This document shows positions 16,530-24,043 of a stretch of 64,000 nt of DNA, one piece after another. Position numbers and translations under genes: made by a program. Source of the stretch: Bradyrhizobium sp. JYMT SZCCT0180 (lineage in GTDB: Bacteria; Pseudomonadota; Alphaproteobacteria; Rhizobiales; Xanthobacteraceae); assembly GCF_018130165.1 (NCBI RefSeq), contig NZ_JAFCLZ010000003.1, positions 62,001-126,000 of the forward strand, given 5' to 3'. The notes beneath the pieces were generated by a model. That model was not told the DNA's origin and searched no databases. It saw only the letters and a program-made list of their open reading frames with translations. Every line of letters starts with the position of its first letter. Position 1 is the stretch's first letter.

Positions 16530-16862
16530 CCCTGAAGCTATTCAATAGTGAAAAGGTCTTTCCGGCTAAAATGCAATGATACCAACTGGTTATAATAATT
16601 AATTGCGCGACTCAGGTAGCGGGAATTTTAAATCGTTCCGGGTTTGGCCGTCTGTTCGATATCCGACATTACGGGCGGTGCCACATTCTACTGGGAACCC
16701 GAATGAAGCGAGCGGCGAAACCGGGAACTCAGGGCGCGTACGGTGCTAATCAATATTGGTCGCAGGCTGCGTTCGTTTGGTTCAAAGGGCGGGGCCTCAG
16801 CCCGCGCCTCTGACCGGTTGGCAGGTGAGGGCGCGCCTCTCATCCGAGAGGCGGCGCATTCA
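16530..16862. other. Intergenic region, locally AT-rich
   Basis: GGTTATAATAATTAATTG at about 16580 is strikingly AT-rich and may hold the promoter for the minus-strand gene at 16529. A GAGGCGCGCC...GGCGCGCCTC-like palindrome lies near 16830, downstream of the next minus gene, and may act in termination. No gene seen. Confidence 0.4.
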
Positions 16863-17078
16863 TCATGCTTCGTCTTTGGGCACGTACTTGCCCGCGATGC
16901 ATTTGTATCGCTGTAGTTTCCATTGGTGATACGGACCCTTCGCGAGCCATTCGGCAATGCCGATTTGCGCATTGACCATACAGGCGGTCATGGTGATGCC
17001 CGACTGGTCACTATTGGTGACGACTTTCTCGAGGCATAGCTGGCCGTTGCAGAGAACGGCGACGAGTGTAACGAGCAT
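16863..17078 (-). CDS. Small Cys-containing hypothetical protein, 71 aa
   Basis: Starts MLVTLVAVLCNGQLCLEKVV; the first 12 residues are hydrophobic and could be a short signal or anchor. Four Cys (two near the N-terminus, one in MTACMVNAQ, one in YKCIAGKYV) suggest a disulfide-bonded exported protein. The middle reads IAEWLAKGPYHQWKLQRYKC. AAGGA six nt before the ATG at 17078 supports this start over 17111. Not assigned to a family. Confidence 0.65.
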   Translation of the reverse strand: MLVTLVAVLCNGQLCLEKVVTNSDQSGITMTACMVNAQIGIAEWLAKGPYHQWKLQRYKCIAGKYVPKDEA

Positions 17079-17271
17079 GGTGTCCTTCGTTGATAGGAAA
17101 TTCCCGGTCAACTAACTCCATGCAGATTGCATGCCATGATTCTACATGCGCCGTACGCAGCCAAAGGCTTGCCCGGTAGTACTACGGGCGCGCGAATCCA
17201 AACGCCGCAAGCGCGCTACTCGGTGGGGGATGAGTGCAACGGGTCCGCGCAAGGCGCGGCTCACCTACTCT

Positions 17272-18141
17272 CTACGGGCTGCGAGGCGACCACGGCCATG
17301 ACACTGACGATGGCGGTTTTTTGGCTTGCGGCCGCGCCGGAGCTGGTGCCGGCTTTTGCGTCTGGGCGACATTGCCCGGCTGCCGCGGACGCGGCAGTGG
17401 TGTTCCGGGCATCACCTTTGGCTCTTCAGGGATCATCTTTGGTTCTTCAGACATCGCCTTTGGCACTTCGGACATCGCCTTTGGCTCTTCGGGCAGCGTG
17501 TTTAACTCTGCAGCGCTGGCGATGATGCGGGCGAGTTGTTGCTGGCTTGCGTTGACGCGATCGGTCAGCGTCTGGCTTTCGCGTGCCATCTGGATCTGCG
17601 TCGCCCTGAGCTGGTCGATGACGCCGTTGTTGCGCGCGATTTCTTCCCGGCCCGCCGCCAATTGGCTTCTGAGATTTTCATTGTCGCGGACCAGTTGCTC
17701 TTGCGTCACCTTGTACTGCTCGAGGGATTGCCTCAAGGCAGCGAGATCGCGCGTCATCGGTTGCAGCTGCTGCTCCAGCCCGGCAGACGCGGCAACAGCG
17801 ACAGGTGCGGCGTCTTTCGGTGCAGCGACTTGCGGCGCAGCGGCTTGCGGCGCGGCCTGTGCCAGAGCCATCGGAGCTGGGGGCGCCGTCGCGGCCGTAT
17901 CAGGGGAGGATGGCCACCACCAGGCGACGAGACCAATGGCTGCTGCCAACAGGCAACCGGCGACAGCCACATGGCGCCAATCCGCCAATCGATGGCTCGT
18001 CGGCGGCAGAGGGTCAGGCGTCTTCACGCTGAGCGGCGGGGCCGAAGAACTAAATCCCGCCTCGCGCGCCAGGTTCGAAAGCTGCTCCTCCAGGCTCGCG
18101 ATCTGCCCTTCGGCGAGCCTGTTGCTCATTGTGGAATCCAT
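17272..18141 (-). CDS. Single-pass membrane protein with coiled coil and Pro-rich tail
   Basis: A 289 aa protein. A cytoplasmic N-terminus (SLEEQLSNLAREAG) leads to a transmembrane helix (VAVAGCLLAAAIGLVAWWWP, about 59-78), then an Ala/Pro linker. A coiled coil of ~100 residues follows, and the tail carries tandem EEPKAMSEVPK-type repeats before a basic Pro-rich end. This architecture is common in Bradyrhizobium exported proteins of unknown role. GGAGCACCAA precedes the ATG at 18141. Divergent from the secreted gene at 18481. Confidence 0.7.
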   Translation of the reverse strand: MDSTMSNRLAEGQIASLEEQLSNLAREAGFSSSAPPLSVKTPDPLPPTSHRLADWRHVAVAGCLLAAAIGLVAWWWPSSPDTAATAPPAPMALAQAAPQAAAPQVAAPKDAAPVAVAASAGLEQQLQPMTRDLAALRQSLEQYKVTQEQLVRDNENLRSQLAAGREEIARNNGVIDQLRATQIQMARESQTLTDRVNASQQQLARIIASAAELNTLPEEPKAMSEVPKAMSEEPKMIPEEPKVMPGTPLPRPRQPGNVAQTQKPAPAPARPQAKKPPSSVSWPWSPRSP

Positions 18142-18480
18142 TTGGTGCTCCGTCTCACATGCAATGGCACCCGCCTGAAAGCGATCCGCACATCTGCGTT
18201 TTAACGCAGCCGAGGAGGCGGAACTATGTTCACGGCCGGAGAACTACGGAAGGAACTCTGACACTTTGCGAGCGCGCCGCATTCGTCAGCCAGCGGAGCT
18301 GCAGGCCAAAATTCCCGCGAACCTGTTCGGCGTCTCGTGCGACCAACGCGTGGTTCCGCATTCCATGATCACCATCATCCCATTACCGCATCACATTTTT
18401 GTGCGTTGCAGCAATGAACTATTGCGATGCAGCAAATGACAACCTAGATCCGTGTTCCAAGCCATCGAAGGAGAATTGCC
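18142..18480. other. Divergent promoter region
   Basis: Lies between a minus-strand membrane gene and a plus-strand secreted gene. It holds a short hairpin (CTGCGTTTTAACGCAG, 18194-18209). It also has a minimal ORF of 11 codons at 18226-18261 with GGAGG eight nt upstream, which is too short to call a gene. An AT-rich TCACATTTTTGTG lies at about 18391. Confidence 0.35.
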
Positions 18481-18750
18481 GTGAAGAAGACTTCCCTGTC
18501 CGTCGCTGCCGCCGCCTTGCTCGCGATCACGGCCGCTGGCGGCGCTGTCGCAGCCGAGTTGCCGTCTTACGAAAAGGCAGGCTTGCCGGTCTCGGCCGTG
18601 CAGCTTCAGGTGATGGGCGCAGAAAACGTCCAGCAAGCATCGCCGGCCACCACGTCGGTCACGCCGGTTCAGCTCAGCGTCCTGACACCGCGGAGCAAGA
18701 TCGCGACCGCACAAGGCCGCAGCGAAACCGTCGGCCGCGCCATTCAATAA
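18481..18750 (+). CDS. Small secreted hypothetical protein, 89 aa
   Basis: A cleavable signal peptide (KKTSLSVAAAALLAITAAGG, cleavage near AVAAE) precedes a ~60 residue mature part with LPSYEKAGLPVSAVQLQVMG and QLSVLTPRSKIATAQGR. No Cys. A GTG start follows AAGGAGAA. Followed by a good terminator at 18816, so it forms a single-gene unit. Similar short periplasmic proteins are frequent in the genus; no function is assigned. Confidence 0.7.
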   Translation: MKKTSLSVAAAALLAITAAGGAVAAELPSYEKAGLPVSAVQLQVMGAENVQQASPATTSVTPVQLSVLTPRSKIATAQGRSETVGRAIQ

Positions 18751-18815
18751 GGACAGATGCTTGATCGGCGCTTCAACTGGCGCCGACGCACGAGCAGCTT
18801 GTCGCGTTTGCGAGA

Positions 18816-18843
18816 AGCCCGCGATGTCGTCGCGGGCTTTTTG
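18816..18843 (+). terminator. Rho-independent terminator of the secreted-protein gene
   Basis: AGCCCGCGA (18816-18824) and TCGCGGGCT (18830-18838) pair around a TGTCG loop, followed by a T run (18838-18842). Confidence 0.85.
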
Positions 18844-18845
18844 TC

Positions 18846-18961
18846 GTGATGAGCGCGCACGACGGCGAAGCAACGTGTCGTTAGGAATTGATCCGCGCTG
18901 ATTTGCGCGATTCCGATTCGTTCTTTGCGAACAAACTGGAGTCGGATGGAGAACAAAGCCG
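18846..18961. repeat. 116-bp dispersed duplication, copy A
   Basis: About 90% identical, by eye, to 22104-22220. It shares GTTAGGAATTGATCCGCG, TTTGCGCGATTCCGATTCG and GTCGGATGGAGAACAAAGCC. The minus-strand translation of both copies preserves a frame containing GIAQI-ADQFLTTRC, suggesting a fragment of an old coding or mobile sequence. Confidence 0.8.
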
Positions 18962-19015
18962 CCTGTTGCTCCGCTGACGACAGGCTCCGGCGTAATCCGC
19001 CGCCTTGGCTGGCCA

Positions 19016-19147
19016 CTATTGGGACTTGCGCGTTTCCTTGTGCCCGCACCGCAGGCACTCGTAGGTCTGCCTCTCGCATTGGCCTGGAGTGATGCGGACC
19101 ATGTGCATGTGGCACTTGGGGCAAAGCGGTCTTGACTGTTTTGGCAT
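19016..19147 (-). CDS. Small zinc-ribbon protein, 43 aa
   Basis: MPKQSRPLCPKCHMHMVRI is followed by a second half containing YECLRCGHKE. The two CxxC pairs (CPKC, CLRC) spaced about 20 residues apart form a typical zinc ribbon. The family resembles short rhizobial zinc-ribbon proteins of unknown role. No Shine-Dalgarno is seen. The frame stays open upstream with another CPEC, so the real start may lie further up or the gene may be a degraded remnant. Confidence 0.5.
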   Translation of the reverse strand: MPKQSRPLCPKCHMHMVRITPGQCERQTYECLRCGHKETRKSQ

Positions 19148-19467
19148 GCGTGTCGGGTAACATTCCGGACACAGCGGTACTTGTGAGCGCACGCCAAACT
19201 TTTGCTGAACTCCGCCAAAAGCGGCACAGCACCCCCGAGCAGGTTACCGCTGGCCCCATGCGACACGCGACAGCGTTCACCGCCTTTGTGTACTTATCGT
19301 ACACAAATTTAAGCCGGGAATGCGCGATGGCAAATATCCTGAAACGTCGCGGTCGCGCGGTACCCGCATCGGAGGTTCGGCCGTCAGTACCTTGCCGCCG
19401 ACTGCGCGGGTCGCCATCCTTCGACGGTCCCGCGCCGACACGCCGCGTCGGCCTGCACCCGGTGCGC
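19148..19467. other. Intergenic region, no convincing gene
   Basis: A plus-strand frame (MANILKRRGRAVPASEV...) passes through but ends in low-quality composition opposite GG3, so I do not call it. No repeat or terminator recognised. Confidence 0.35.
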
Positions 19468-19668
19468 TTACCCCTGTTGGGTCAGTTGCTGCATAATCTG
19501 CTGAAACATTTGGGCCGCATCGTTCTGACCACCCCCACCACCGTCCGTTCCTCCGCCTTTGATTTCCAGCACTTTGACCGCAATTAGGGGGAGCCGCATA
19601 AAGCCGCCAGATACCGCATCAAGCTCGCGCACATTCAGAACTTCGCTCGCGTCAACATTGGTCATCAT
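19468..19668 (-). CDS. Double-glycine leader peptide GG3, 66 aa
   Basis: The leader MMTNVDASEVLNVRELDAV runs into SGG at residues 20-22, with the shared motif LNVRELDAVSGG. The core (44 aa) starts FMRLPLIAVKVLEI, passes through a GGG/GGGGG linker and ends in an amphipathic Gln-rich helix (AAQMFQQIMQQL). AAGGGGAA lies upstream; ATG at 19668 or 19665 are both possible. A TGTGA-N6-TCACA palindrome lies 65 nt upstream. Downstream on the same strand of the Cys-rich 19896-20330 gene. Confidence 0.75.
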   Translation of the reverse strand: MMTNVDASEVLNVRELDAVSGGFMRLPLIAVKVLEIKGGGTDGGGGGQNDAAQMFQQIMQQLTQQG

Positions 19669-19732
19669 AATTCCCCTTAAGCCAGCGGGATTGCTGGTGC
19701 GGCCACCTTTAGCGGTACCGTTCTCGTCGCGA

Positions 19733-19748
19733 TGTGACGGCGATCACA
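19733..19748. promoter_or_regulatory. CRP/FNR-type palindrome upstream of GG3
   Basis: TGTGACGGCGATCACA is a full TGTGA-N6-TCACA match, equal to the classical CRP half-site pair. It lies 65 nt from the GG3 start. Confidence 0.7.
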
Positions 19749-19895
19749 CTGCCAGCCCTCGCGACCGGCGAGCGCGGCAGTCCAGGCGCGACCGGGCAAC
19801 GGCCCGCACCAACGCCCACGGTGGTGCACGAAATTTGATTTGCGCGCGAAGTGACGCAGCGAGCGGATCGGTCTACGCCTTCGCCTCAGCGCGCA

Positions 19896-20330
19896 TCAGT
19901 CGGCGTCGGCGATCTGCCGCTCGTAGTCCGAGGCATTGGATTTATCCGTCATGACCTGCGGACAGCGAAAGCAGGCCTCTTTGCCTTCCTGACGAAACCA
20001 GCGGCAGGTGGATCTGATCTGGCACGCCGGAAGCGCGTTGACCACCACAGGGGTGCCCGCAACGATGCGTTCGGCCAGGCTGCAGGCGTTGCCTTTGAAG
20101 TGCTTGCAGCCGCCGCTGGCGCCGGCGCACGGCGCCGCAATTCTGAAAAGTTGCGTGGGCTTCGCCGGCCCTGCCAGCGCCAGCAGTTTTTCGGAAAGGG
20201 GCAGGGTCTCGGTGAGATAGCCGACCCTGTGATCTTCAGGGGTGCCTGTCACGACGCCAAAGACGCGCGCGCCATCCGCGGTTGCCTGGGCACTCGGGCA
20301 GTCGATCTCTTGGCTGGATCCTCGGGACAT
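19896..20330 (-). CDS. Cys-rich protein between two GG-peptide genes, 144 aa
   Basis: Eight Cys at residues 11, 68, 75, 83, 103, 109, 120 and 123. Spacing is C-x6-C-x7-C, then C-x5-C-x10-C-x2-C (CFRC), suggestive of a metal or iron-sulfur centre. Core motifs are GGCKHFKGNACSLAERIV and LPACQIRSTCRWF. GGAGGG seven nt before the ATG at 20330 supports this start over 20375. It lies between GG4 (upstream) and GG3 (downstream) on the same strand. Family not recognised. A role with the peptides is inference. Confidence 0.7.
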   Translation of the reverse strand: MSRGSSQEIDCPSAQATADGARVFGVVTGTPEDHRVGYLTETLPLSEKLLALAGPAKPTQLFRIAAPCAGASGGCKHFKGNACSLAERIVAGTPVVVNALPACQIRSTCRWFRQEGKEACFRCPQVMTDKSNASDYERQIADAD

Positions 20331-20512
20331 CAAACGACCCTCCGGTTCGAGGCCGGCGCCGATCGATCGCTTCACCGCAGTTCGGTGTGCGGCAGCGATC
20401 GCAATCCGCGGTTCTGCCTTGAACGCTCAGTCTCGCAAATGCTCATCTGAAAAGCCTTCGAGACGGCGTCCGGCGCATCACGCGCCAAACGCCATCCCGC
20501 ATATGGAATCAA

Positions 20513-20701
20513 CTAACTTGTCAGCTTGGTGGTGGTCGTCTTCGGCCCAACGGCGCCTGTCGTGGTCGTGCCGGTGCCCTTGGGATCGATGCGCCTGATC
20601 ATGCCGCCTGCGACGGCTTCGAGTTGCTCCGGCTTGAGCTGAACCGGCGCTTCGACCTTCTTGTCGGCGGACTTCTGGGAGTTCGTATCAGACTTTTTCA
20701 T
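20513..20701 (-). CDS. Double-glycine leader peptide GG4, 62 aa
   Basis: A Lys/Ser-rich leader (MKKSDTNSQKSADKKVEAPV) leads to QLKPEQLEAVAGG. The core (29 aa, MIRRIDPKGTGTTTTGAVG and a TTTT-containing end) is Thr/Gly-rich and hydrophilic, unlike the helical cores of GG1-GG3. GGAGAAG precedes the ATG. A TGTGA-N6-TCACA palindrome lies 103 nt upstream, the longest spacing of the set. No Cys. Confidence 0.75.
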   Translation of the reverse strand: MKKSDTNSQKSADKKVEAPVQLKPEQLEAVAGGMIRRIDPKGTGTTTTGAVGPKTTTTKLTS

Positions 20702-20803
20702 CTGCGCTTCTCCTCTGCCGAGACGAAGCGACCATCCGCTTCGACTGTAGAGGGATGCTATCACGGAGTGGGTGATTTACCAGATCGTCGAGTCGTGTTG
20801 CTG

Positions 20804-20819
20804 TGTGACCGCCGTCACA
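20804..20819. promoter_or_regulatory. CRP/FNR-type palindrome upstream of GG4
   Basis: TGTGACCGCCGTCACA, a full TGTGA-N6-TCACA match, 103 nt from the GG4 start codon. Confidence 0.7.
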
Positions 20820-20838
20820 ACGGAAGGAGCGGCGGCAG

Positions 20839-21273
20839 TTATTGCGCGGACGCGCGGCGATGCCATTTCACAATTCGTCTGGCCACGAGGATGGCTACAA
20901 CTGCATAGGCGACACTTACGACCATGAAAGCGAAGGAGGGGAGCTGGAGTGCTCGCATGTGCACTAGAACAAGGGGAAAATAGAATGCGGCGCTCATCAG
21001 GACAAGGGCCGCCCAATGCGACATGAACCCGAGTGCCCGGGAAATCCCCATGAAAAAGAACGGCATCAGAAACATGCCGACCGCGATCCCGCTCCCGATC
21101 ATCTGCCAAAGTGACGGGGCCGGACGGGGGCCGAGATAGCTGACCTGGCAAGCCATGAGGATGCCCCAGGCAATCGATGCGCCGGCCGCGGCGGCAATGA
21201 ACGCGGGCTCATCGTTGCCAAGGAGAACCTTCGCAACGCGTACGGCAATCGATTTCCTGGGAGGTTCTGACAT
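20839..21273 (-). CDS. Four-helix integral membrane protein, 144 aa
   Basis: About four transmembrane helices: AFIAAAAGASIAWGILMACQ, IGSGIAVGMFLMPFFFMG, WAALVLMSAAFYFPLVLV and AFMVVSVAYAVVAILV, with a basic C-terminus. ATG at 21273 (MSEPPRKSIAVR) is preferred; ATG at 21291 or TTG at 21318 are possible. It is upstream of GG4 on the same strand but the 20804 palindrome separates them. No family recognised. Confidence 0.65.
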   Translation of the reverse strand: MSEPPRKSIAVRVAKVLLGNDEPAFIAAAAGASIAWGILMACQVSYLGPRPAPSLWQMIGSGIAVGMFLMPFFFMGISRALGFMSHWAALVLMSAAFYFPLVLVHMRALQLPSFAFMVVSVAYAVVAILVARRIVKWHRRASAQ

Positions 21274-21396
21274 TGGTCGTGGCAAGCCCATGTTCGAGAT
21301 TGTCTCTGCTGGTCGCAATCTGCCTTGAACCCGCGCTTCCTGGTGTGATGCTCCGCACAGTTCGTGGATTCATCTCGAAGGGAAATTCGAAGGGCG

Positions 21397-21476
21397 GTAG
21401 GGCGGATTGGAGCGAAGCGTAATCCGCCGCTTTCGAAAACACGTAACGGCGGATTACGTTCAGCTAATCCGCCTAC
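21397..21476. repeat. GCGGATTA-type interspersed repeat
   Basis: Runs from GTAGGGCGGATTGGAGCG to CTAATCCGCCTAC with central AACGGCGGATTACG; same family as the 13989 element. A 22-nt fragment of the family also lies near 21635. Part of the gene-free stretch 21274-21763. Confidence 0.8.
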
Positions 21477-21497
21477 GAGCTACGGGTGCACTCCGAT

Positions 21498-21621
21498 GTC
21501 GTCCCGGCGTAGGCCGGGACCCATAGCCACCGGCCGTAATTGTTTTTACGCGCTGATCGTTATCCTTTCTTTCCAACAACATTGGCCACGGCGTATGGGT
21601 TCCGGCCTCCGCCGGGACGAC
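21498..21621. repeat. Inverted repeat with GTCGTCCCGGCG ends
   Basis: GTCGTCCCGGCG (21498-21509) and CGCCGGGACGAC (21610-21621) are exact complements enclosing about 100 nt with an AT-richer centre. A common intergenic palindromic element type of the genus. Confidence 0.75.
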
Positions 21622-21670
21622 AACTGAAACGCTGCGCTCCAATCCGCCTTACGGACCGCGGACCATTCAC

Positions 21671-21684
21671 GTGATTCAAATCAC
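21671..21684. promoter_or_regulatory. CRP/FNR-type palindrome upstream of GG5
   Basis: GTGATTCAAATCAC, 79 nt from the GG5 ATG. On the plus strand, confirming that the site-to-gene arrangement is kept for genes of either orientation. Confidence 0.7.
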
Positions 21685-21763
21685 GGAAATTGAACCGCCG
21701 TGGTCTCACCCTGACCGGATGGATCGAAGGATGATCCTTCTTTCATATCCAACGGAGCAGAAC

Positions 21764-21952
21764 ATGAAGACGCGGAAGGATGAACTCGGCAGCCTGCTGG
21801 GCACGGTCGAATTGTCGGTCGTCGAACTCGATCAGGTGAGCGGCGGACGGCGCGCGATCGAAGGGGAGATCCAGTACCTGAATTGGGTCAAACAGTTTTA
21901 TTCGCCATGGGCGAACATCAACTTCGGCGGCGGCCGGACCATGGTCGCCTAG
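21764..21952 (+). CDS. Double-glycine leader peptide GG5, 62 aa
   Basis: The leader is MKTRKDELGSLLGTVELSVV followed by ELDQVSGG, ending at residue 28. The 34 aa core starts RRAIEGEIQYLNWVKQFYSP and ends with an aromatic/Gly segment (NINFGGGRTMVA). An ACGGAGCAG ribosome site lies before the ATG. The CRP-like site is 79 nt upstream. It is isolated, with repeats on both sides. Confidence 0.75.
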   Translation: MKTRKDELGSLLGTVELSVVELDQVSGGRRAIEGEIQYLNWVKQFYSPWANINFGGGRTMVA

Positions 21953-21982
21953 GGATGAACATCGCTGACGTATGAGAGCGAG

Positions 21983-22092
21983 CAGGGCGGATCAGCGACC
22001 TGTCCGCCGTAGCTCAACGAGCGAAGGCGGAAGCGTGATCCTCCGCTTTTGAAGCAAGGCGGCGGATTACGCTGCGCTCCAATCCGCCCTAC
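21983..22092. repeat. GCGGATTA-type interspersed repeat, long form
   Basis: Begins CAGGGCGGATCAGCGACC and ends CTCCAATCCGCCCTAC, with an inserted TGTCCGCCGTAGCTC segment also seen in the copies at 23549 and 24428. With the 22104 duplication it fills the gene-free stretch 21953-22380. Confidence 0.75.
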
Positions 22093-22103
22093 AGGCTTCT
22101 CAC

Positions 22104-22220
22104 GTGATGAAGGCGCACAACGGCGAAGGCAACGTGTTGTTAGGAATTGATCCGCGCCGATTTGCGCGATTCCGATTCGTCGTTTGCGAACAGACTGGAG
22201 TCGGATGGAGAACAAAGCCG
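22104..22220. repeat. 117-bp dispersed duplication, copy B
   Basis: Near-copy of 18846-18961 with scattered substitutions and a one-base insertion. Lies directly after a GCGGATTA-type repeat. Confidence 0.8.
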
Positions 22221-22380
22221 GTGCTGCCGCGTGGTTCTCGGCAGTCGATGTCTCAAGCGTCGGAGCTTACGCCTTCTCATGAACGGCGGCGGACAAGCCG
22301 CCTCGAATCGTGCGCGCTGTGAGACTTGCGACTCCTTGCCGGAGGTGATCATTTCGCCCCGGGAACAGGCGGAGGCTGAT

Positions 22381-22872
22381 ATGACACGAATTCTTTTGGC
22401 GGTGTTGCTGCTCGCCGGCTTTTGGGCGGCGCCGGCGCTGGCGCAAACCAAGGTTGGCGACTGGGAGGTCGAGAAGCGCAGCGGAGACGATCATTGCAAT
22501 GCCGCCCGCGAATACAAGGACAAGGATGACGACGACAGCCAGTACGTGATCGTGCTGAGCTACTCGAAGGACGCGATCGTGGTCGCGGTGATCTACGAGG
22601 GGTGGGAGTGGGACAAGGTCGGCAAGATCCTGCGGGCCGATGTCGGCACCGACGACAAGGACATCATGAAGAAGGCGAAATGGGAGGTCGTCGACAAGAC
22701 CGCCGTCCGCGGCACATTCGAATTCCAGCAATCGATCCTGGACACGCTCGGCAAGGCAAAGCTGCTGACGATCGATTTCGAGGACGACGAGGACAACAGC
22801 GTCGAAATCAAGATCCCCCGGATGGGCGAAGCACTCGCGGCGCTGAAGTTTTGCGAGGAGAACAAGAAGTAG
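22381..22872 (+). CDS. Secreted acidic hypothetical protein, 163 aa
   Basis: A signal peptide (TRILLAVLLLAGFWAAPALA, cut before QTKVGDWEV) precedes a mature domain of ~140 residues. One Cys lies near the start of the domain (DDHCNAAREYKDKDDDDSQ) and one at the end (ALKFCEENKK), probably forming a disulfide. The layout resembles invasion-associated locus B-type or small periplasmic domains, but I cannot assign it firmly. GGAGG seven nt before the ATG. Monocistronic. Confidence 0.7.
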   Translation: MTRILLAVLLLAGFWAAPALAQTKVGDWEVEKRSGDDHCNAAREYKDKDDDDSQYVIVLSYSKDAIVVAVIYEGWEWDKVGKILRADVGTDDKDIMKKAKWEVVDKTAVRGTFEFQQSILDTLGKAKLLTIDFEDDEDNSVEIKIPRMGEALAALKFCEENKK

Positions 22873-23285
22873 GGGCGGGGCTACGCTCGCTGGCGTATCC
22901 GGTTCATCGCGTTCGCGTCGCCAGCCGTCACGCGAACAGCCCGGCACCGGCCGGTTTCCGCCACGAAGTTCGGATATCAACGATTCGGTCAAACCGGCGC
23001 CCCTCAACCCCGCTATGGTTTGACTGGCCCGGCGTGTGGCGAGACGCAGCGTCGCGCGTCGGGCCACCTGATCATGGCAATGATCGTGCGGCGGCGAACG
23101 CGATTCAAGTAACGCGTAGGGCGGATTGGAGCGAAGCGTAATCCGCCGCTTTGGCTTGATCGCTCTCTGAACTACGGCGGACAGGTCGGCTTCGATGCGC
23201 CCGACGGGCCTCGCCAGTGTGGGGCCGGTGCACGAATGAGCGAAGCTTCGCCGCGAGCGTCAGGCCGCTTCAGTTGGTGGCCTCT
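22873..23285. other. Repeat-containing intergenic region
   Basis: Holds a GCGGATTA-type copy at 23116-23187 (GTAGGGCGGATTGGAGCG...TACGGCGGACAGG). No gene recognised; degenerate GC-rich sequence elsewhere. Confidence 0.45.
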
Positions 23286-23393
23286 TCAGGCCGTCGCCGC
23301 GACAAGGAGCGACACCAACGAACCCACGCCACACACTGCCAAAATTGCCTCATACGAATAGTTCGACAATTCGGAAATAACACGCTCGGTCAT
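23286..23393 (-). CDS. Very small membrane protein, 35 aa
   Basis: MTERVISELSNYSYEAILAV continues into a hydrophobic CGVGSLVSLLVAATA end, giving one transmembrane segment. GAGGTG lies five nt before the ATG. It is too short for gene finders; support is the ribosome site plus a clean membrane segment. Function unknown. Confidence 0.4.
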   Translation of the reverse strand: MTERVISELSNYSYEAILAVCGVGSLVSLLVAATA

Positions 23394-23548
23394 GGCACAC
23401 CTCACGCACTGTGATGATGACAGGCTATCGAAGGTGGGGAAGAACGGCTGTCACCCAGGCGCAACACCGGGGAGTTTTCGGTCTAGTCGCGAACTGCGGT
23501 CTCACTAACCTCGTCTTTGTTTGCGCGGCACAATCTGCCGTATTCGGA

Positions 23549-23617
23549 GCACCGCGGCGGACGCTTCCGCCTTCGCTCTTCGAGCTACGGCGGACAGGCC
23601 GCTCCAATCCGCCCTGC
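23549..23617. repeat. GCGGATTA-type repeat, partial
   Basis: CGGCGGACGCTTCCGCCTTCGCTC followed by GAGCTACGGCGGACAGG and CCAATCCGCCCT matches the right half of the 21983 and 24428 copies. Confidence 0.7.
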
Positions 23618-23629
23618 GAGCTCTCTTGT

Positions 23630-23643
23630 GTGATGCACGTCAC
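23630..23643. promoter_or_regulatory. CRP/FNR-type palindrome upstream of GG6-GG7
   Basis: GTGATGCACGTCAC, 70 nt from the GG6 start codon. It would drive both peptides. Confidence 0.7.
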
Positions 23644-23713
23644 GGCGGCCCCGGTCCGCGGCCGGCATGCTCCCCTCCATCAACGTCGCACAGCCACAAC
23701 ACGGAGCGGGATA

Positions 23714-23860
23714 ATGAGCAAAAAGGTAGTTTGGTTGAGCGATGCGGATCTCGAAGCCGTCACCGGTGGCGACACCAAGTCTCCGCCCGTTACGACCGTA
23801 AGCCGGGTGAAAACCTCCGACAAAATGCAGCAAGCCGTGCTGGCGTTCATCAAGGGGTGA
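23714..23860 (+). CDS. Double-glycine leader peptide GG6, 48 aa
   Basis: The short leader MSKKVVWLSDADLEAVTGG ends at residue 19. The 29 aa core begins DTKSPPVTTVSRVKTSDKMQ and ends with a small hydrophobic helix (QAVLAFIKG). GGAGCGGG lies upstream of the ATG. First gene of a two-peptide operon; its stop is 3 nt before the GG7 ATG. No Cys. Confidence 0.75.
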   Translation: MSKKVVWLSDADLEAVTGGDTKSPPVTTVSRVKTSDKMQQAVLAFIKG

Positions 23861-23863
23861 GCC

Positions 23864-24010
23864 ATGAAGACCGAGCAGGTTCAATCGAGCGACAAAATCT
23901 CCGACGAACAACTCGATAACGTCACCGGAGGACGCAAAGCCGGCGAAGGGCAGAAGGACTTTCTCGTCGTGAAGATGAAAGAGGTCTTTGTCGCAAGCTA
24001 TAGCCTTTGA
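23864..24010 (+). CDS. Double-glycine leader peptide GG7, 48 aa
   Basis: The leader MKTEQVQSSDKISDEQLDNV runs into TGG at residues 21-23, with Ile replacing the first Leu of the motif. The core (25 aa, RKAGEGQKDFLVVKMKEVFV and a short SYSL-type end) is basic and amphipathic. AAGGGG at the end of GG6 supplies the ribosome site, so translation is coupled. The pair may act together as two-component peptides do (inference). Confidence 0.7.
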   Translation: MKTEQVQSSDKISDEQLDNVTGGRKAGEGQKDFLVVKMKEVFVASYSL

Positions 24011-24043
24011 TCTGAAGCTTTCCGCGCTCGCTTTCATGCCTGC

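Noticed and set aside
19132..19587. 151-codon plus-strand frame opposite GG3 and the zinc ribbon
   Set aside because: No ribosome site, no family signal, and it overlaps two better-supported minus-strand genes.
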